DNA from: Microcaldota archaeon
GTDB lineage: Archaea; Micrarchaeota; Micrarchaeia; Anstonellales; Bilamarchaeaceae
Length of the DNA stretch: 33,805 bases
Direction of reading: 5' to 3'
Assembly: GCA_018304385.1 (NCBI GenBank)
Contig: JAGVWJ010000030.1
Location: 1 to 33,805 of the forward strand
The position numbers were made by a program, and so were the translations under genes. Each line of letters starts with the position of its first letter. The first letter of the stretch is position 1. Shown here piece after piece: positions 8,287-15,960 of this stretch. Under the pieces are notes generated by a model. The model was not told the DNA's origin and searched no databases. It saw only the letters and a program-made list of their open reading frames with translations.

Positions 8287-9909
8287 TTACGAATTCTTTA
8301 ATTTTTTTTCTGATAAAAACGATTCATAAGTAAATAATCCCCATCCATTCGCATCAATTTCTCTTACTACGGCTACGCTAGATTTTAATGATTTTATAGT
8401 GTCATCTGCTTCTTCAAATAGGGAACAACTCTCTAGTTTACCTCTACAGACCCAACCTCTTAAAATTGGAATTAATTTTTTATTTGGATGCTGTTCCTTA
8501 AGCATTGATGCCCGTTTTTTAACTTCGTCATCACCTTCAAAACCGGCAAAGTAGGTGTATTCCATAGGCATAATCATATCTAAATATATTAAAATACCAT
8601 TCTGTCCAACCCCTTGTCTAGGACCTTCTCCTGCCTTAACATCGGCAGACAAAGTAACTTTTGGAAATCTTTCTCTTACCTGCCTTACAAAATCAGTAAC
8701 TGCATCAGCATTTACAATAACTTCATAACCTTCTGGAGAATCTGAATAGCGAATGTAATCCAAATTAATCCCTACCAAAGGATATCTCTTTCGATTTCCC
8801 AAAATCTCCGCTAATATTTTTAATTGATATTCAACAACCTGCGGATTTAATGGTTCTGCAAATTCCCTTAGTTGTATTACTTCTTCTGGCTTACCCCCTC
8901 CTGTTAAAGAACTAAAGAAATCTCCGATTGGTGTAAAAATATCTCTGTTTCGCATTGCAACTTGTGGTTGAATCTCTGCAGCGTACGGATCCCTGAATAC
9001 AGGAAACCATGCATGAAACCGTATTTCTTTTTTTGGTTTTTGGCCGTATGTACTTTTACAAGTAGTCATTAAATTTCCTATTGGATCAAAACCATTGTCA
9101 ATAGCCTGCTTGAAACTGGGACTTACACGCTCAGGATAATTTTTACTATCATAAAGCAGTTCTCCATAATTTCCACATCCCTTTCCTTCATGATCCACTT
9201 TGAATGGAAGAAAAACATCTGTGACGCCGCTTTCCTTAAGATCTTCACAAACACTTTTTAAGCTTCCGCCACCAACCAAGGTAGCTCTTCTAAATCCAGG
9301 CAACCCCGGAACAACTTTATCTCCTGCTGGATTTGTAGGAAATCCAGGCGGACCTTTTCTAAATCCAAAAGATTCATATAATTGTCCTTCACAAGGCCTG
9401 ATAAAAACAGCCCTGATTGTTTCATCTTTCTTTTTTGCTCCAACTCTCATGCATGTATATTTAGTAGCTCCGAGACCGCCTCCAGAACCGCTCATCTTCA
9501 AAATAAGATTACCATTCTTATCCAAATGGCCAGAGCCATTTCTGACACTAGTTGCAGTATTAAAATTATAAGTAAACCTTGTTTCGCTATCGAGCTCTAT
9601 TGGAAATTTTGCTCCACTTTGCGTAATGAGAGTGTATTTTCCATTCCTTTCTTTTATTGAAACTCTATTGCTTACCTGAACACCGAATGATCTGAGAATT
9701 TCCGTTTGACTATCCAAAGAACAGGAATATGTTCCAGCCAATGGATAGTTTTGCTTGCTTCCATCTTCTAATTTTTCCTCAATTTTATTCTTTGCAGCTT
9801 CAAAGTATCTAACCCCTTTTCTGAAGTACTCTGGCTTAAAATAATAGGTTGCAGCTACAGCTATTGCACTAACCAAAAGCACTTTTTTAGTGGTTTCCCA
9901 AAAGCCCAT
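8287..9909 (-). CDS. Membrane-anchored glycosidase-like TIM-barrel protein (GHL10/DUF4015-like)
   Basis: This 540-residue protein starts with a single hydrophobic anchor (VLLVSAIAVAATYYF, 10-24), a coiled or basic stretch and an unrecognised ~100-residue beta domain. Residues about 200-510 resemble the putative glycosidase barrel family: RFHAWFPVFRDP, PLNPQVVEYQLKILAEIL, then GINLDYIRYSD (380-390) with the candidate acid Asp384, TLSADVK, and YLDMIMPMEYTYFAGF. The order His-Ala-Trp, LDYIRY, MPMEY is characteristic of these barrels, which are thought to cleave or bind polysaccharide. It is expected outside the membrane. A TATA-like box about 23 nt upstream (near 9932-9940) marks its promoter, and a Cys-rich anchored gene follows directly. 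Confidence 0.7.
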   Translation of the reverse strand: MGFWETTKKVLLVSAIAVAATYYFKPEYFRKGVRYFEAAKNKIEEKLEDGSKQNYPLAGTYSCSLDSQTEILRSFGVQVSNRVSIKERNGKYTLITQSGAKFPIELDSETRFTYNFNTATSVRNGSGHLDKNGNLILKMSGSGGGLGATKYTCMRVGAKKKDETIRAVFIRPCEGQLYESFGFRKGPPGFPTNPAGDKVVPGLPGFRRATLVGGGSLKSVCEDLKESGVTDVFLPFKVDHEGKGCGNYGELLYDSKNYPERVSPSFKQAIDNGFDPIGNLMTTCKSTYGQKPKKEIRFHAWFPVFRDPYAAEIQPQVAMRNRDIFTPIGDFFSSLTGGGKPEEVIQLREFAEPLNPQVVEYQLKILAEILGNRKRYPLVGINLDYIRYSDSPEGYEVIVNADAVTDFVRQVRERFPKVTLSADVKAGEGPRQGVGQNGILIYLDMIMPMEYTYFAGFEGDDEVKKRASMLKEQHPNKKLIPILRGWVCRGKLESCSLFEEADDTIKSLKSSVAVVREIDANGWGLFTYESFLSEKKLKNS

Positions 9910-10033
9910 AGTATAATATTATTTGTAGTGGTATTTAATAGTTAAGGCTAGAAGATGTAATTTTGTACAAGTTTTTTATAAAATGTATGTGCAAAACCAC
10001 AGAAAATAAGGGATTTAATGTTGTGGTACTAAG

Positions 10034-10042
10034 ATTTATAAA
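10034..10042 (+). promoter_or_regulatory. TATA-like box upstream of the 97-residue Nudix-like gene
   Basis: TTTATAAAG lies about 23 nt before the ATG at 10065. This is the spacing seen for other leaderless starts here, and it favours 10065 over upstream in-frame starts. Confidence 0.45.
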
Positions 10043-10064
10043 GTGTTTGTGGTACAATATAACT

Positions 10065-10358
10065 ATGGCTGAAAACGTCCATAGAGAAGTCCCGGATAAA
10101 ACATATCACTTCCTTTTAACTACAGCTAAACGAGACGGAATTAACCGGATTTTTATTGGAATAGCCGTACCGGTGCGCGATATTCATGTAGGCGAGATGC
10201 GTCTTGGCGAGAGAATGGACGATTCCATTAGAAGAATAGCTAAAGAGATTGGATTTGATAATATTAAGATCAAGAAATATCTTGGGAAGTTTGATCTAAC
10301 TGCTGATGGTACGCCAATAAGGCAGTTTAATTTTGAGATAACTGCGAATGTTTATTAA
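10065..10358 (+). CDS. Small protein with degenerate Nudix-like box
   Basis: The 97-residue protein is short for a Nudix hydrolase (usually 130 or more). The segment GEMRLGERMDDSIRRIAKEI, followed by GF, resembles a Nudix box (G-x5-E-x7-R-E-U-x-E-E-x-G-U), and the following KIKKYLGKFDL looks like the usual next strand. The catalytic part is broken, however: the R-E pair reads R-I and one of the two E-E positions is missing, so classical metal-dependent pyrophosphatase activity is unlikely. It could be a non-catalytic nucleotide sensor or an unrelated fold. The start at 10065 is chosen from the TATA spacing; the frame extends upstream to 9963 without support. It precedes the acylphosphatase gene. 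Confidence 0.5.
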   Translation: MAENVHREVPDKTYHFLLTTAKRDGINRIFIGIAVPVRDIHVGEMRLGERMDDSIRRIAKEIGFDNIKIKKYLGKFDLTADGTPIRQFNFEITANVY

Positions 10359-10393
10359 CTTATTTAGCGTAATCAATTCAACTGGTTGAGGAC

Positions 10394-10921
10394 ATGAAAA
10401 AATTTCAAATAACTGTTTATGGTAGAGTTCAACGTGTTGGTTACCGCGATGCAGTTGCAGAAATAGCTAGAAAGTTAGGAATAAAAGGAACAGTGAAAAA
10501 CTTAGAGGACGAGGTTTCTGTTGAGATTATAGCTGAAGGAGAGGATAATAAACTTGGAGAGTTTGTAAAATTAATCAACATTAAAGACCATCCAATTGAG
10601 GTTGAGAAAATAGAGGTAAAGGAAGAGAAAACAACCGGGCAATTCAAATATTTTAAAATAACTAGGGGAGAACCAAACGAGGAATTGGGGGAGAGGATAG
10701 ATGTTGCCGGAAAACATCTTTATGACATCAAAAAATTACAGCTGACAAGCACTGAAAAATTAGACACAGTAGGCAATAAAATGGATAAATTTTCAGATGC
10801 AACCCAACAACAATTTCAACATTTAGACGGCAAATATCACAGTGTATCTGATAGATTAGGTAGTATCGATAATCATCTAAAAGAACTTGTAAATATTCTT
10901 AAACAATTCAAACCTAAATAA
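10394..10921 (+). CDS. acyP: Acylphosphatase with C-terminal helical extension
   Basis: Residues 1-90 form an acylphosphatase domain, which hydrolyses carboxyl-phosphate bonds of small acyl phosphates. The phosphate-binding loop reads YGRVQRVGYR with catalytic Arg18, and VKNLED gives catalytic Asn36; the loop's usual second Gly (VQGVG) is Arg14 here. Residues about 95-175 form an added helical, probably coiled-coil tail (YDIKKLQLTSTEKLDTVGNK and on), which is not part of the classical ~90-residue enzyme and may mediate oligomerisation. A GAGG ribosome site lies 3-4 nt before the ATG. The gene is 35 nt downstream of the small Nudix-like gene. Confidence 0.9.
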   Translation: MKKFQITVYGRVQRVGYRDAVAEIARKLGIKGTVKNLEDEVSVEIIAEGEDNKLGEFVKLINIKDHPIEVEKIEVKEEKTTGQFKYFKITRGEPNEELGERIDVAGKHLYDIKKLQLTSTEKLDTVGNKMDKFSDATQQQFQHLDGKYHSVSDRLGSIDNHLKELVNILKQFKPK

Positions 10922-10982
10922 TCTTCGTCAATCGTCCAACTTTTAGTTATAGTTCTACAACTTTTTTGTATGCTATCCAGAA

Positions 10983-10992
10983 GATTTATATA
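10983..10992 (+). promoter_or_regulatory. TATA-like box for the gene at 11086
   Basis: GATTTATATA lies about 95-100 nt before the likely ATG, much further than for other genes here. Transcription would begin near 11010 and produce a leader of about 75 nt. Confidence 0.5.
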
Positions 10993-11027
10993 GATGTGTT
11001 ACGCGAATATCTGGGGGCAATTATTGG

Positions 11028-11082
11028 TTTGTCGGCAGGGCAGAAAAATGCCGACAAAGCTCTCGAAATCACAGGTGATTTC
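11028..11082 (+). promoter_or_regulatory. Two-hairpin structured leader, possible translational control element
   Basis: Hairpin 1 has perfect 10-bp arms, TTTGTCGGCA (11028-11037) and TGCCGACAAA (11049-11058), with an 11-nt purine-rich loop. Hairpin 2 has perfect 8-bp arms, GAAATCAC (11065-11072) and GTGATTTC (11075-11082), with a minimal loop. AGGTGA (11073-11078) is a good ribosome site 7 nt before the ATG at 11086 and lies inside hairpin 2, so folding would hide it. This resembles a riboswitch or thermosensor layout. No known class was recognised. Confidence 0.45.
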
Positions 11083-11085
11083 TCG

Positions 11086-11961
11086 ATGAGACTTGAATAT
11101 ATGCAAATGCCCAAAGTAGGGCCTTCTTCTGAACAGAGCAGACAGAGAAATTTATTTTCTAGAATTATTGGATCTAATTTAACTAGAGGAGCAGTAGCAC
11201 TAGGTACAATGCTATTGACGTCTGCCCCCTTGATTAGCAGGGCTGATGAGGGTGCGAAGGCTACGCCTGCTGCCAAATGCGAAAGCGAGTTCAAGGTTAA
11301 GAGAGATGATGTTTTACGAGCGTTGGAGAATGCTAGGGGAAAGGAGATTGATGTTACTAAAGGAGGCCAAGTTGTTGATATTAATTTTCTAAAGACAAGA
11401 TTAAAAGAAGGACGATCTGTTCCAAGAGATGCAGTAGTTGCTGTAGGTACTGCAAAGCAATTTAGATTCATACAGGCTGGAAATTTTGAGATATTTATTG
11501 ATCCTGTTAATAGTGAGATAACGATTTATAAAAAAGGGACGAAGACTTATAGAATTGAAGATCAAATTGGAGTAAGTGAGGGGGCGGCAGGATTCAGACC
11601 TGAAGATCGCGATTATTTCCCTGAACTTAAAGCTGATTTGAAGTATGCAACAGTCGTTCTAATCAATGCTGATACACTTGTTATGGCGGATGGATATAAA
11701 GTATATTTATATAATTCTGATGGTAGAGGTTTCATGACTTCTTTTAATGAGATTATGGCACTTAATTCAAAACCACTCGTAGGCTTTCTAACTAAGGAAG
11801 CTAGAATAGCTGCTGTTATTGCTAGGGATGATAGTCTAAGAGATATTAATGAAATCGTGTCTATAACTATTAACTCTCAAACATTAGCAAGTTCTGACCC
11901 AAGAAAAGTTTGTATTGAAGAAGGCGCATTAGCAGTATTAACTCCGCCCAACTCATTTTAG
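11086..11961 (+). CDS. Exported protein of unknown function
   Basis: From ATG 11086 the product has about 291 residues, with a long basic N-terminal region, then a hydrophobic signal-like segment (LTRGAVALGTMLLTSAPLIS) ending before RADEG, and a soluble domain rich in alternating strands and acidic residues. One Cys lies soon after the signal and another near the end (KVCIEEG); they may form a disulfide. No motif was recognised. The frame remains open upstream to a TTG at 10966, but that region contains a TATA box and two perfect hairpins, so it is read as leader; ATG at 11101 or 11107 is also possible. It is followed by two further unknown genes that may form a functional group with it. Confidence 0.6.
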   Translation: MRLEYMQMPKVGPSSEQSRQRNLFSRIIGSNLTRGAVALGTMLLTSAPLISRADEGAKATPAAKCESEFKVKRDDVLRALENARGKEIDVTKGGQVVDINFLKTRLKEGRSVPRDAVVAVGTAKQFRFIQAGNFEIFIDPVNSEITIYKKGTKTYRIEDQIGVSEGAAGFRPEDRDYFPELKADLKYATVVLINADTLVMADGYKVYLYNSDGRGFMTSFNEIMALNSKPLVGFLTKEARIAAVIARDDSLRDINEIVSITINSQTLASSDPRKVCIEEGALAVLTPPNSF

Positions 11962-11996
11962 TTAAATATTAAAAGATAGCTAAACTATATTATAAC

Positions 11997-13280
11997 ATGG
12001 GCGACGAATTATTTGCTGATGAAAAGGCTCCTGCTAAAAAATTTAATCAAATACAATTTGTAGCAATACTAAAGCAGCTAGAAGAACATTTCCCAGCCAT
12101 CCAACCATTCATAGACCTCACAACTGGCCAAATAGTTAAGGGAAAAGAAAAAGAATTACGAGCGGCTATTGAAGGGGCCTGCACTGGGTATAAAGGTCCC
12201 CAATTAGATGGGCTAATTAAAGATTTAAAAGAAGCGTTAGCGAGCGCAAGAGAGGGAAATTTCGCCGAACTCGCAGATGTAGTTCAGGATATGAACTTTA
12301 CACATAAAAGAAATCACAAATTACATAAACAACTTGATCACGCAGTAGATCACTCTGATCATGGTACGAAGCATGATCACGAAGAAGAAGAAGCGCTAGT
12401 GAGAGGAAGCTTCGATGATTGGGCTGAAATACAACGACGCGAATATAACGTAGCCATGGCTGTGACACCTCTTAGATTTATTGCGCCACAAACATTAACT
12501 ATTCTTATGGATTTTGGTTTTAGCAGTTTTAATAATGAACCTCTTAAATTATGTGAAGTACAGTACCAAAGACTCACGGAACTACTTGCCCCAGAAGAAC
12601 TGACGCTATTAGAACAACTTAGGATAGTAGAAAGAATTAAAGGAGAGGCTTACAAAAGAGCTCAAGATAACCCAGAGGCACGGGCAGCACTAGCCGAGGT
12701 TGATACAATTCAGGAGGCAAAAGAATGCTGCATGAAATTCGGTCTCCTAACAGAATTCCAATTCAACAACATGCTTTCAGCAGAGCGCAATTGGGTAGAT
12801 TCAGTTGCAAGACAAGCGCAGATGCAACAACAAATGCAGCAAGTTCAAACCGCAAGCACACTAGCACTACTTAGAAATATGCAGGACTTCATAAATGAAA
12901 AAGAAAAAGATGAATGGAAAAATAGGAAAAGAAGAATGAGCGATGATGAAAAAGAACAAGCAAGAGAAGTAGAAGAAGAAAGAAAAAAGATAGCGAAGCA
13001 ACAAGAAGAATTCGATACTAAAGGATTACATGGGGACAAACAGTTCCAGGCAATATTCAATGAAAACCTAGAAAATAATCTGCGCGAGTTAGCAAGAAGA
13101 ACAAATGTAGACATGGAAGAGATAAAAAGATTGGCAGATATTGTAGAAGGCCAAGGAAAAGGAACTAGTGTAAGAATAGTAACAATGCAGGCAGAAATCG
13201 TGCTCGCAACACTTAATGCGTATGATACAACATTAACCTCATTGCCGCCAAGTGTTTATCAAAAATATCATAATGCCTAG
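11997..13280 (+). CDS. Cytoplasmic helical protein with His-rich segment
   Basis: This 427-residue, largely helical protein has no signal peptide. Residues 103-128 carry eight histidines followed by an acidic run (EEEE), which suggests a flexible metal-binding linker. It separates an N-terminal helical domain (about 15-100) from a C-terminal region with a strong charged or Gln-rich coiled coil (about 270-350: QMQQQMQQVQ, then KRRMSDDEKEQAREVEEERK). The function is not recognised. It lies between two exported unknown proteins on the same strand, each apparently with its own TATA box, and may be the cytoplasmic partner of that set. The start follows a TTAAATATT box and is the first ATG. Confidence 0.6.
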   Translation: MGDELFADEKAPAKKFNQIQFVAILKQLEEHFPAIQPFIDLTTGQIVKGKEKELRAAIEGACTGYKGPQLDGLIKDLKEALASAREGNFAELADVVQDMNFTHKRNHKLHKQLDHAVDHSDHGTKHDHEEEEALVRGSFDDWAEIQRREYNVAMAVTPLRFIAPQTLTILMDFGFSSFNNEPLKLCEVQYQRLTELLAPEELTLLEQLRIVERIKGEAYKRAQDNPEARAALAEVDTIQEAKECCMKFGLLTEFQFNNMLSAERNWVDSVARQAQMQQQMQQVQTASTLALLRNMQDFINEKEKDEWKNRKRRMSDDEKEQAREVEEERKKIAKQQEEFDTKGLHGDKQFQAIFNENLENNLRELARRTNVDMEEIKRLADIVEGQGKGTSVRIVTMQAEIVLATLNAYDTTLTSLPPSVYQKYHNA

Positions 13281-13283
13281 CAT

Positions 13284-13292
13284 GTTTATAAA
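13284..13292 (+). promoter_or_regulatory. TATA-like box upstream of the gene at 13316
   Basis: GTTTATAAA ends about 24 nt before the ATG at 13316, the usual leaderless spacing in this window. Confidence 0.4.
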
Positions 13293-13315
13293 CAGAACTT
13301 ATCATAAAAATAAAC

Positions 13316-14158
13316 ATGCAGAATCTTAATTTTAGAGAGCGCAAACCTGTAAGATTTACTAGGACAATTAGAAACTACCTAGTTATAGCAGCGCTTGCCA
13401 TGCCACTAATTTCTGTTGCACAAGAGACAGCAAAGGCACCAGCAGTGAGCAATGAGCAGAAAAAAGAAGAAAAACCGCTATCCAAAGCAGAAGAAAACGC
13501 GAGAAGAGCAATAAAATTTTTACATGAGTTTATTGCAAATCCTAATTATGTTACGAAAGTTGAGTTACTATCACTGCTAGAGCAAAGGGGCGCCTTAAAT
13601 GAGATTACAAGAATAACTAAAAGATATTACTCTGACACTTACAATCTATTCAAAAATTATAATGTCTGCAATGACAATAAGCAATTTGTAGCCAAAGATT
13701 TTCTTATTTATTTGGAAAGAATGATAAATGTTTATAATGAAGGAACAGAAGAAACAAACTGTGAGCTTGCATTTATTAAAGGTATAACCAGGGTCAATAA
13801 ATTAATGAAAGCATTCGGAAACATGCCAACAGATGAACAAAGGGTACAGCTAGAACAATGGCTTAATAAAGAATTTGGAGACGACGGCCAAGAGGTCTTC
13901 TCAAATTACGTTAATTATAAAATGGGCTTAAGAGAAATAAGCGGGTCAGAATACGAAGATGCAATAAAAATGCTTGCTACCATGGAAAAAAGCCACATGA
14001 TAGAACCAGCAGGTTGGATAGAAAAGGATGAAAAAATTAGAGCTGGAGAAGAAAGAAGGAATAAAATAATACTTATTTCTGTTATAGTGTTATTAGCACT
14101 TGCAAAACCTATTAATTACGTTATTAGAAGGTTTGGAAGTAATGAAGAGAGCGAGTAG
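13316..14158 (+). CDS. Membrane-anchored helical protein of unknown function
   Basis: The 280-residue protein has a signal-like N terminus (NYLVIAALAMPLISVAQ, about 22-38), an alpha-helical extracytoplasmic body (about 55-245) and a C-terminal membrane helix (IILISVIVLLALAKPINYVI) with a basic cytoplasmic end. Two cysteines (NVC and TNC, near 119 and 145) may form a disulfide. It ends 6 nt before elp3 and is probably co-transcribed with it or reads into it. No family recognised. Confidence 0.55.
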   Translation: MQNLNFRERKPVRFTRTIRNYLVIAALAMPLISVAQETAKAPAVSNEQKKEEKPLSKAEENARRAIKFLHEFIANPNYVTKVELLSLLEQRGALNEITRITKRYYSDTYNLFKNYNVCNDNKQFVAKDFLIYLERMINVYNEGTEETNCELAFIKGITRVNKLMKAFGNMPTDEQRVQLEQWLNKEFGDDGQEVFSNYVNYKMGLREISGSEYEDAIKMLATMEKSHMIEPAGWIEKDEKIRAGEERRNKIILISVIVLLALAKPINYVIRRFGSNEESE

Positions 14159-14164
14159 ATGTAA

Positions 14165-15694
14165 ATGGAAAACGCAATATCTTATGTCATCAATAGAATT
14201 ATCCAAGACAAAGAATACGACTTGCAAAAACTAAAGAATGAAGCAGCAAAAAAATTCTCTTTAAAATTAGGAATAAGAAACAGCGATATAATCCAAAATA
14301 TTCCTAAAGAAAAATTAACTAAAGAACTATTGACACTACTTAGAAAAAAACCCATGAGAACGCGATCTGGGGTAACGCCCATAGCAGTAATGATAAGACC
14401 GAATGGATCATGTAATTACCAATGTATATACTGCCCATTTACTGGCAAGGCAGCAAAAAGCTACACAGGTGACGAGCCAGCAGCACTAAGATCAAGACAA
14501 AATAATTATGATCCATATCTACAAGCAAGATCAAGAATAAGACAATTTGAAATATCAGGTCACCCAACAGACAAATGCGAAGTAATAGTAATGGGCGGAA
14601 CATTTCTCGCAATGGAACAAGAATACAAAACATATTTCATAAAAGGAATATACGATGCGCTAAATGAATGCGAAAGTAGCAGCATTGCTGAAGCGAAGAA
14701 GATAAATGAAACAGCGAAACATAGAGTAATTGGTCTAACAGTTGAAACCAGGCCAGATGTTTGTATAGAATATATTGATGAAATACTAGATTATGGAGCA
14801 ACACGTGTAGAGTTAGGAGTGCAACATCCAAATGATGATATTTATAAAAGAACAAAACGAGGCCATCTAACTAATGCAGTAATTGATGCTACTGCAAAAC
14901 TGAAAGATGCTTCATTTAAAGTTCTCTATCACATCATGCCTGGATTGCCTGGCTCAAATCCAGCAAAAGATATTGAAATGCTAAAAAGAATATTTGATAA
15001 TTCTAATTTTAGGCCAGATATGCTAAAAATATATCCAACGCTGGTTATCCAAGGAACAGAACTATACAATATGATGCAAAAAGGCGAATTCGAGCCCTAT
15101 AGTTCTGAACAGGCAGCAGATGTTATATCAGAATTCTATAGGTATATCCCAAAATACGTTCGAGTTATGCGCATTCAACGTGATATCCCTGCAACGAACA
15201 TTGATCGCGGAGTTAAAAAAAGCAATTTACGCGAGTTAGTGGAAGAACAGATTAGAAAAAAGAAAATAAAAACAAATGAAATAAGAATGCGTGAAGTAGG
15301 ATTAAACAAAGCAGATACTGATGAATTTGAAATGCAAAGACTAAATTATGATGCTAGCAATGGTAAAGAAGTATTTTTATCATTTGAAAATAATGATTTC
15401 ATTGCTGGTTTTATTAGACTAAGAATTCCAGGTGAAAGCTGTAGGAAAGAAATAGATGTGAACACTGCATTAATTAGAGAGCTACATGTTTATGGCCAAG
15501 AAACAGAGATAAAAAAGAAAGGCAGGATACAGCATAAGGGACTAGGAAGCGAATTACTAGCAGAAGCAGAAAAAATAGCTAAAGAAGAATTTGATAAAAA
15601 AAGAATGATAGTAATTAGTGGTGTTGGAGTGAGGGAATACTACTATAAAAAAGGATATAAAGAATGCGGACCTTATGTTAATAAGATATTATGA
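14165..15694 (+). CDS. elp3: Elp3-type tRNA U34 carboxymethyl/acetyl transferase (radical SAM + GNAT)
   Basis: Elp3 builds the carboxymethyl group on wobble uridine of tRNA using SAM and acetyl-CoA; archaeal Elp3 works without the rest of Elongator. The 509 residues have the expected order: an N-terminal tRNA-binding helical region with the basic RTRSGVTPIAVM segment, the radical SAM cluster CNYQCIYC (C83, C87, C90), the VIVMGGTF and GLTVETRPD barrel strands, and a C-terminal GNAT domain with acetyl-CoA loop HKGLGSELL (about 457-465). The zinc-knuckle cysteines that usually precede REVG are absent here (TNEIRMREVGLN). The stop overlaps the next frame's ATG. Confidence 0.93.
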   Translation: MENAISYVINRIIQDKEYDLQKLKNEAAKKFSLKLGIRNSDIIQNIPKEKLTKELLTLLRKKPMRTRSGVTPIAVMIRPNGSCNYQCIYCPFTGKAAKSYTGDEPAALRSRQNNYDPYLQARSRIRQFEISGHPTDKCEVIVMGGTFLAMEQEYKTYFIKGIYDALNECESSSIAEAKKINETAKHRVIGLTVETRPDVCIEYIDEILDYGATRVELGVQHPNDDIYKRTKRGHLTNAVIDATAKLKDASFKVLYHIMPGLPGSNPAKDIEMLKRIFDNSNFRPDMLKIYPTLVIQGTELYNMMQKGEFEPYSSEQAADVISEFYRYIPKYVRVMRIQRDIPATNIDRGVKKSNLRELVEEQIRKKKIKTNEIRMREVGLNKADTDEFEMQRLNYDASNGKEVFLSFENNDFIAGFIRLRIPGESCRKEIDVNTALIRELHVYGQETEIKKKGRIQHKGLGSELLAEAEKIAKEEFDKKRMIVISGVGVREYYYKKGYKECGPYVNKIL

Positions 15695-15735
15695 TAGATA
15701 AATTAAAAGGAATTACAGTTATAAGGAGGTTCACG

Positions 15736-15951
15736 ATGCAAGCACTTGGCAAGGAGTTGCAAGGAATATTAAAAAGCATTAACTCAGCAAAAAATAAAGA
15801 AACGCTAATTGATAATAAGAAAAAGCTCAACCGTATAGCGAACTCGCTTAAAAAAGATAAAAAACTCTATGAGCAAACTAGAATATACATAAAATATCTT
15901 TATGAGAAAATAGAAAAGATGCTTACTGGAAAGGATATAATAATTGATTGA
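15736..15951 (+). CDS. Small helical protein downstream of elp3
   Basis: A 71-residue, highly charged, all-helical protein of unknown function. The start at 15736 is chosen because a near-perfect AAGGAGGT ribosome site (15723-15730) lies 5 nt upstream. An in-frame ATG at 15691, overlapping the elp3 stop as ATGA, is the alternative and would add 15 residues. The sequence (LQGILKSINSAKNKETLIDN, then KKLNRIANSLKKDKKLYEQT) suggests a helical hairpin or coiled coil. It lies between elp3 and the HExxH gene with tight spacing, so it belongs to the same operon. Confidence 0.6.
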   Translation: MQALGKELQGILKSINSAKNKETLIDNKKKLNRIANSLKKDKKLYEQTRIYIKYLYEKIEKMLTGKDIIID

Positions 15952-15960
15952 GGTAAAAAA

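Noticed and set aside
9963..10064. Upstream in-frame start for the Nudix-like gene
   Set aside because: The added residues are Cys- and aromatic-rich with no domain, and a TATA box lies inside this stretch at the usual distance from 10065.
10966..11085. N-terminal extension of the exported protein from a TTG at 10966
   Set aside because: The stretch contains a TATA box and two perfect hairpins with a ribosome site before ATG 11086, so it is read as leader.
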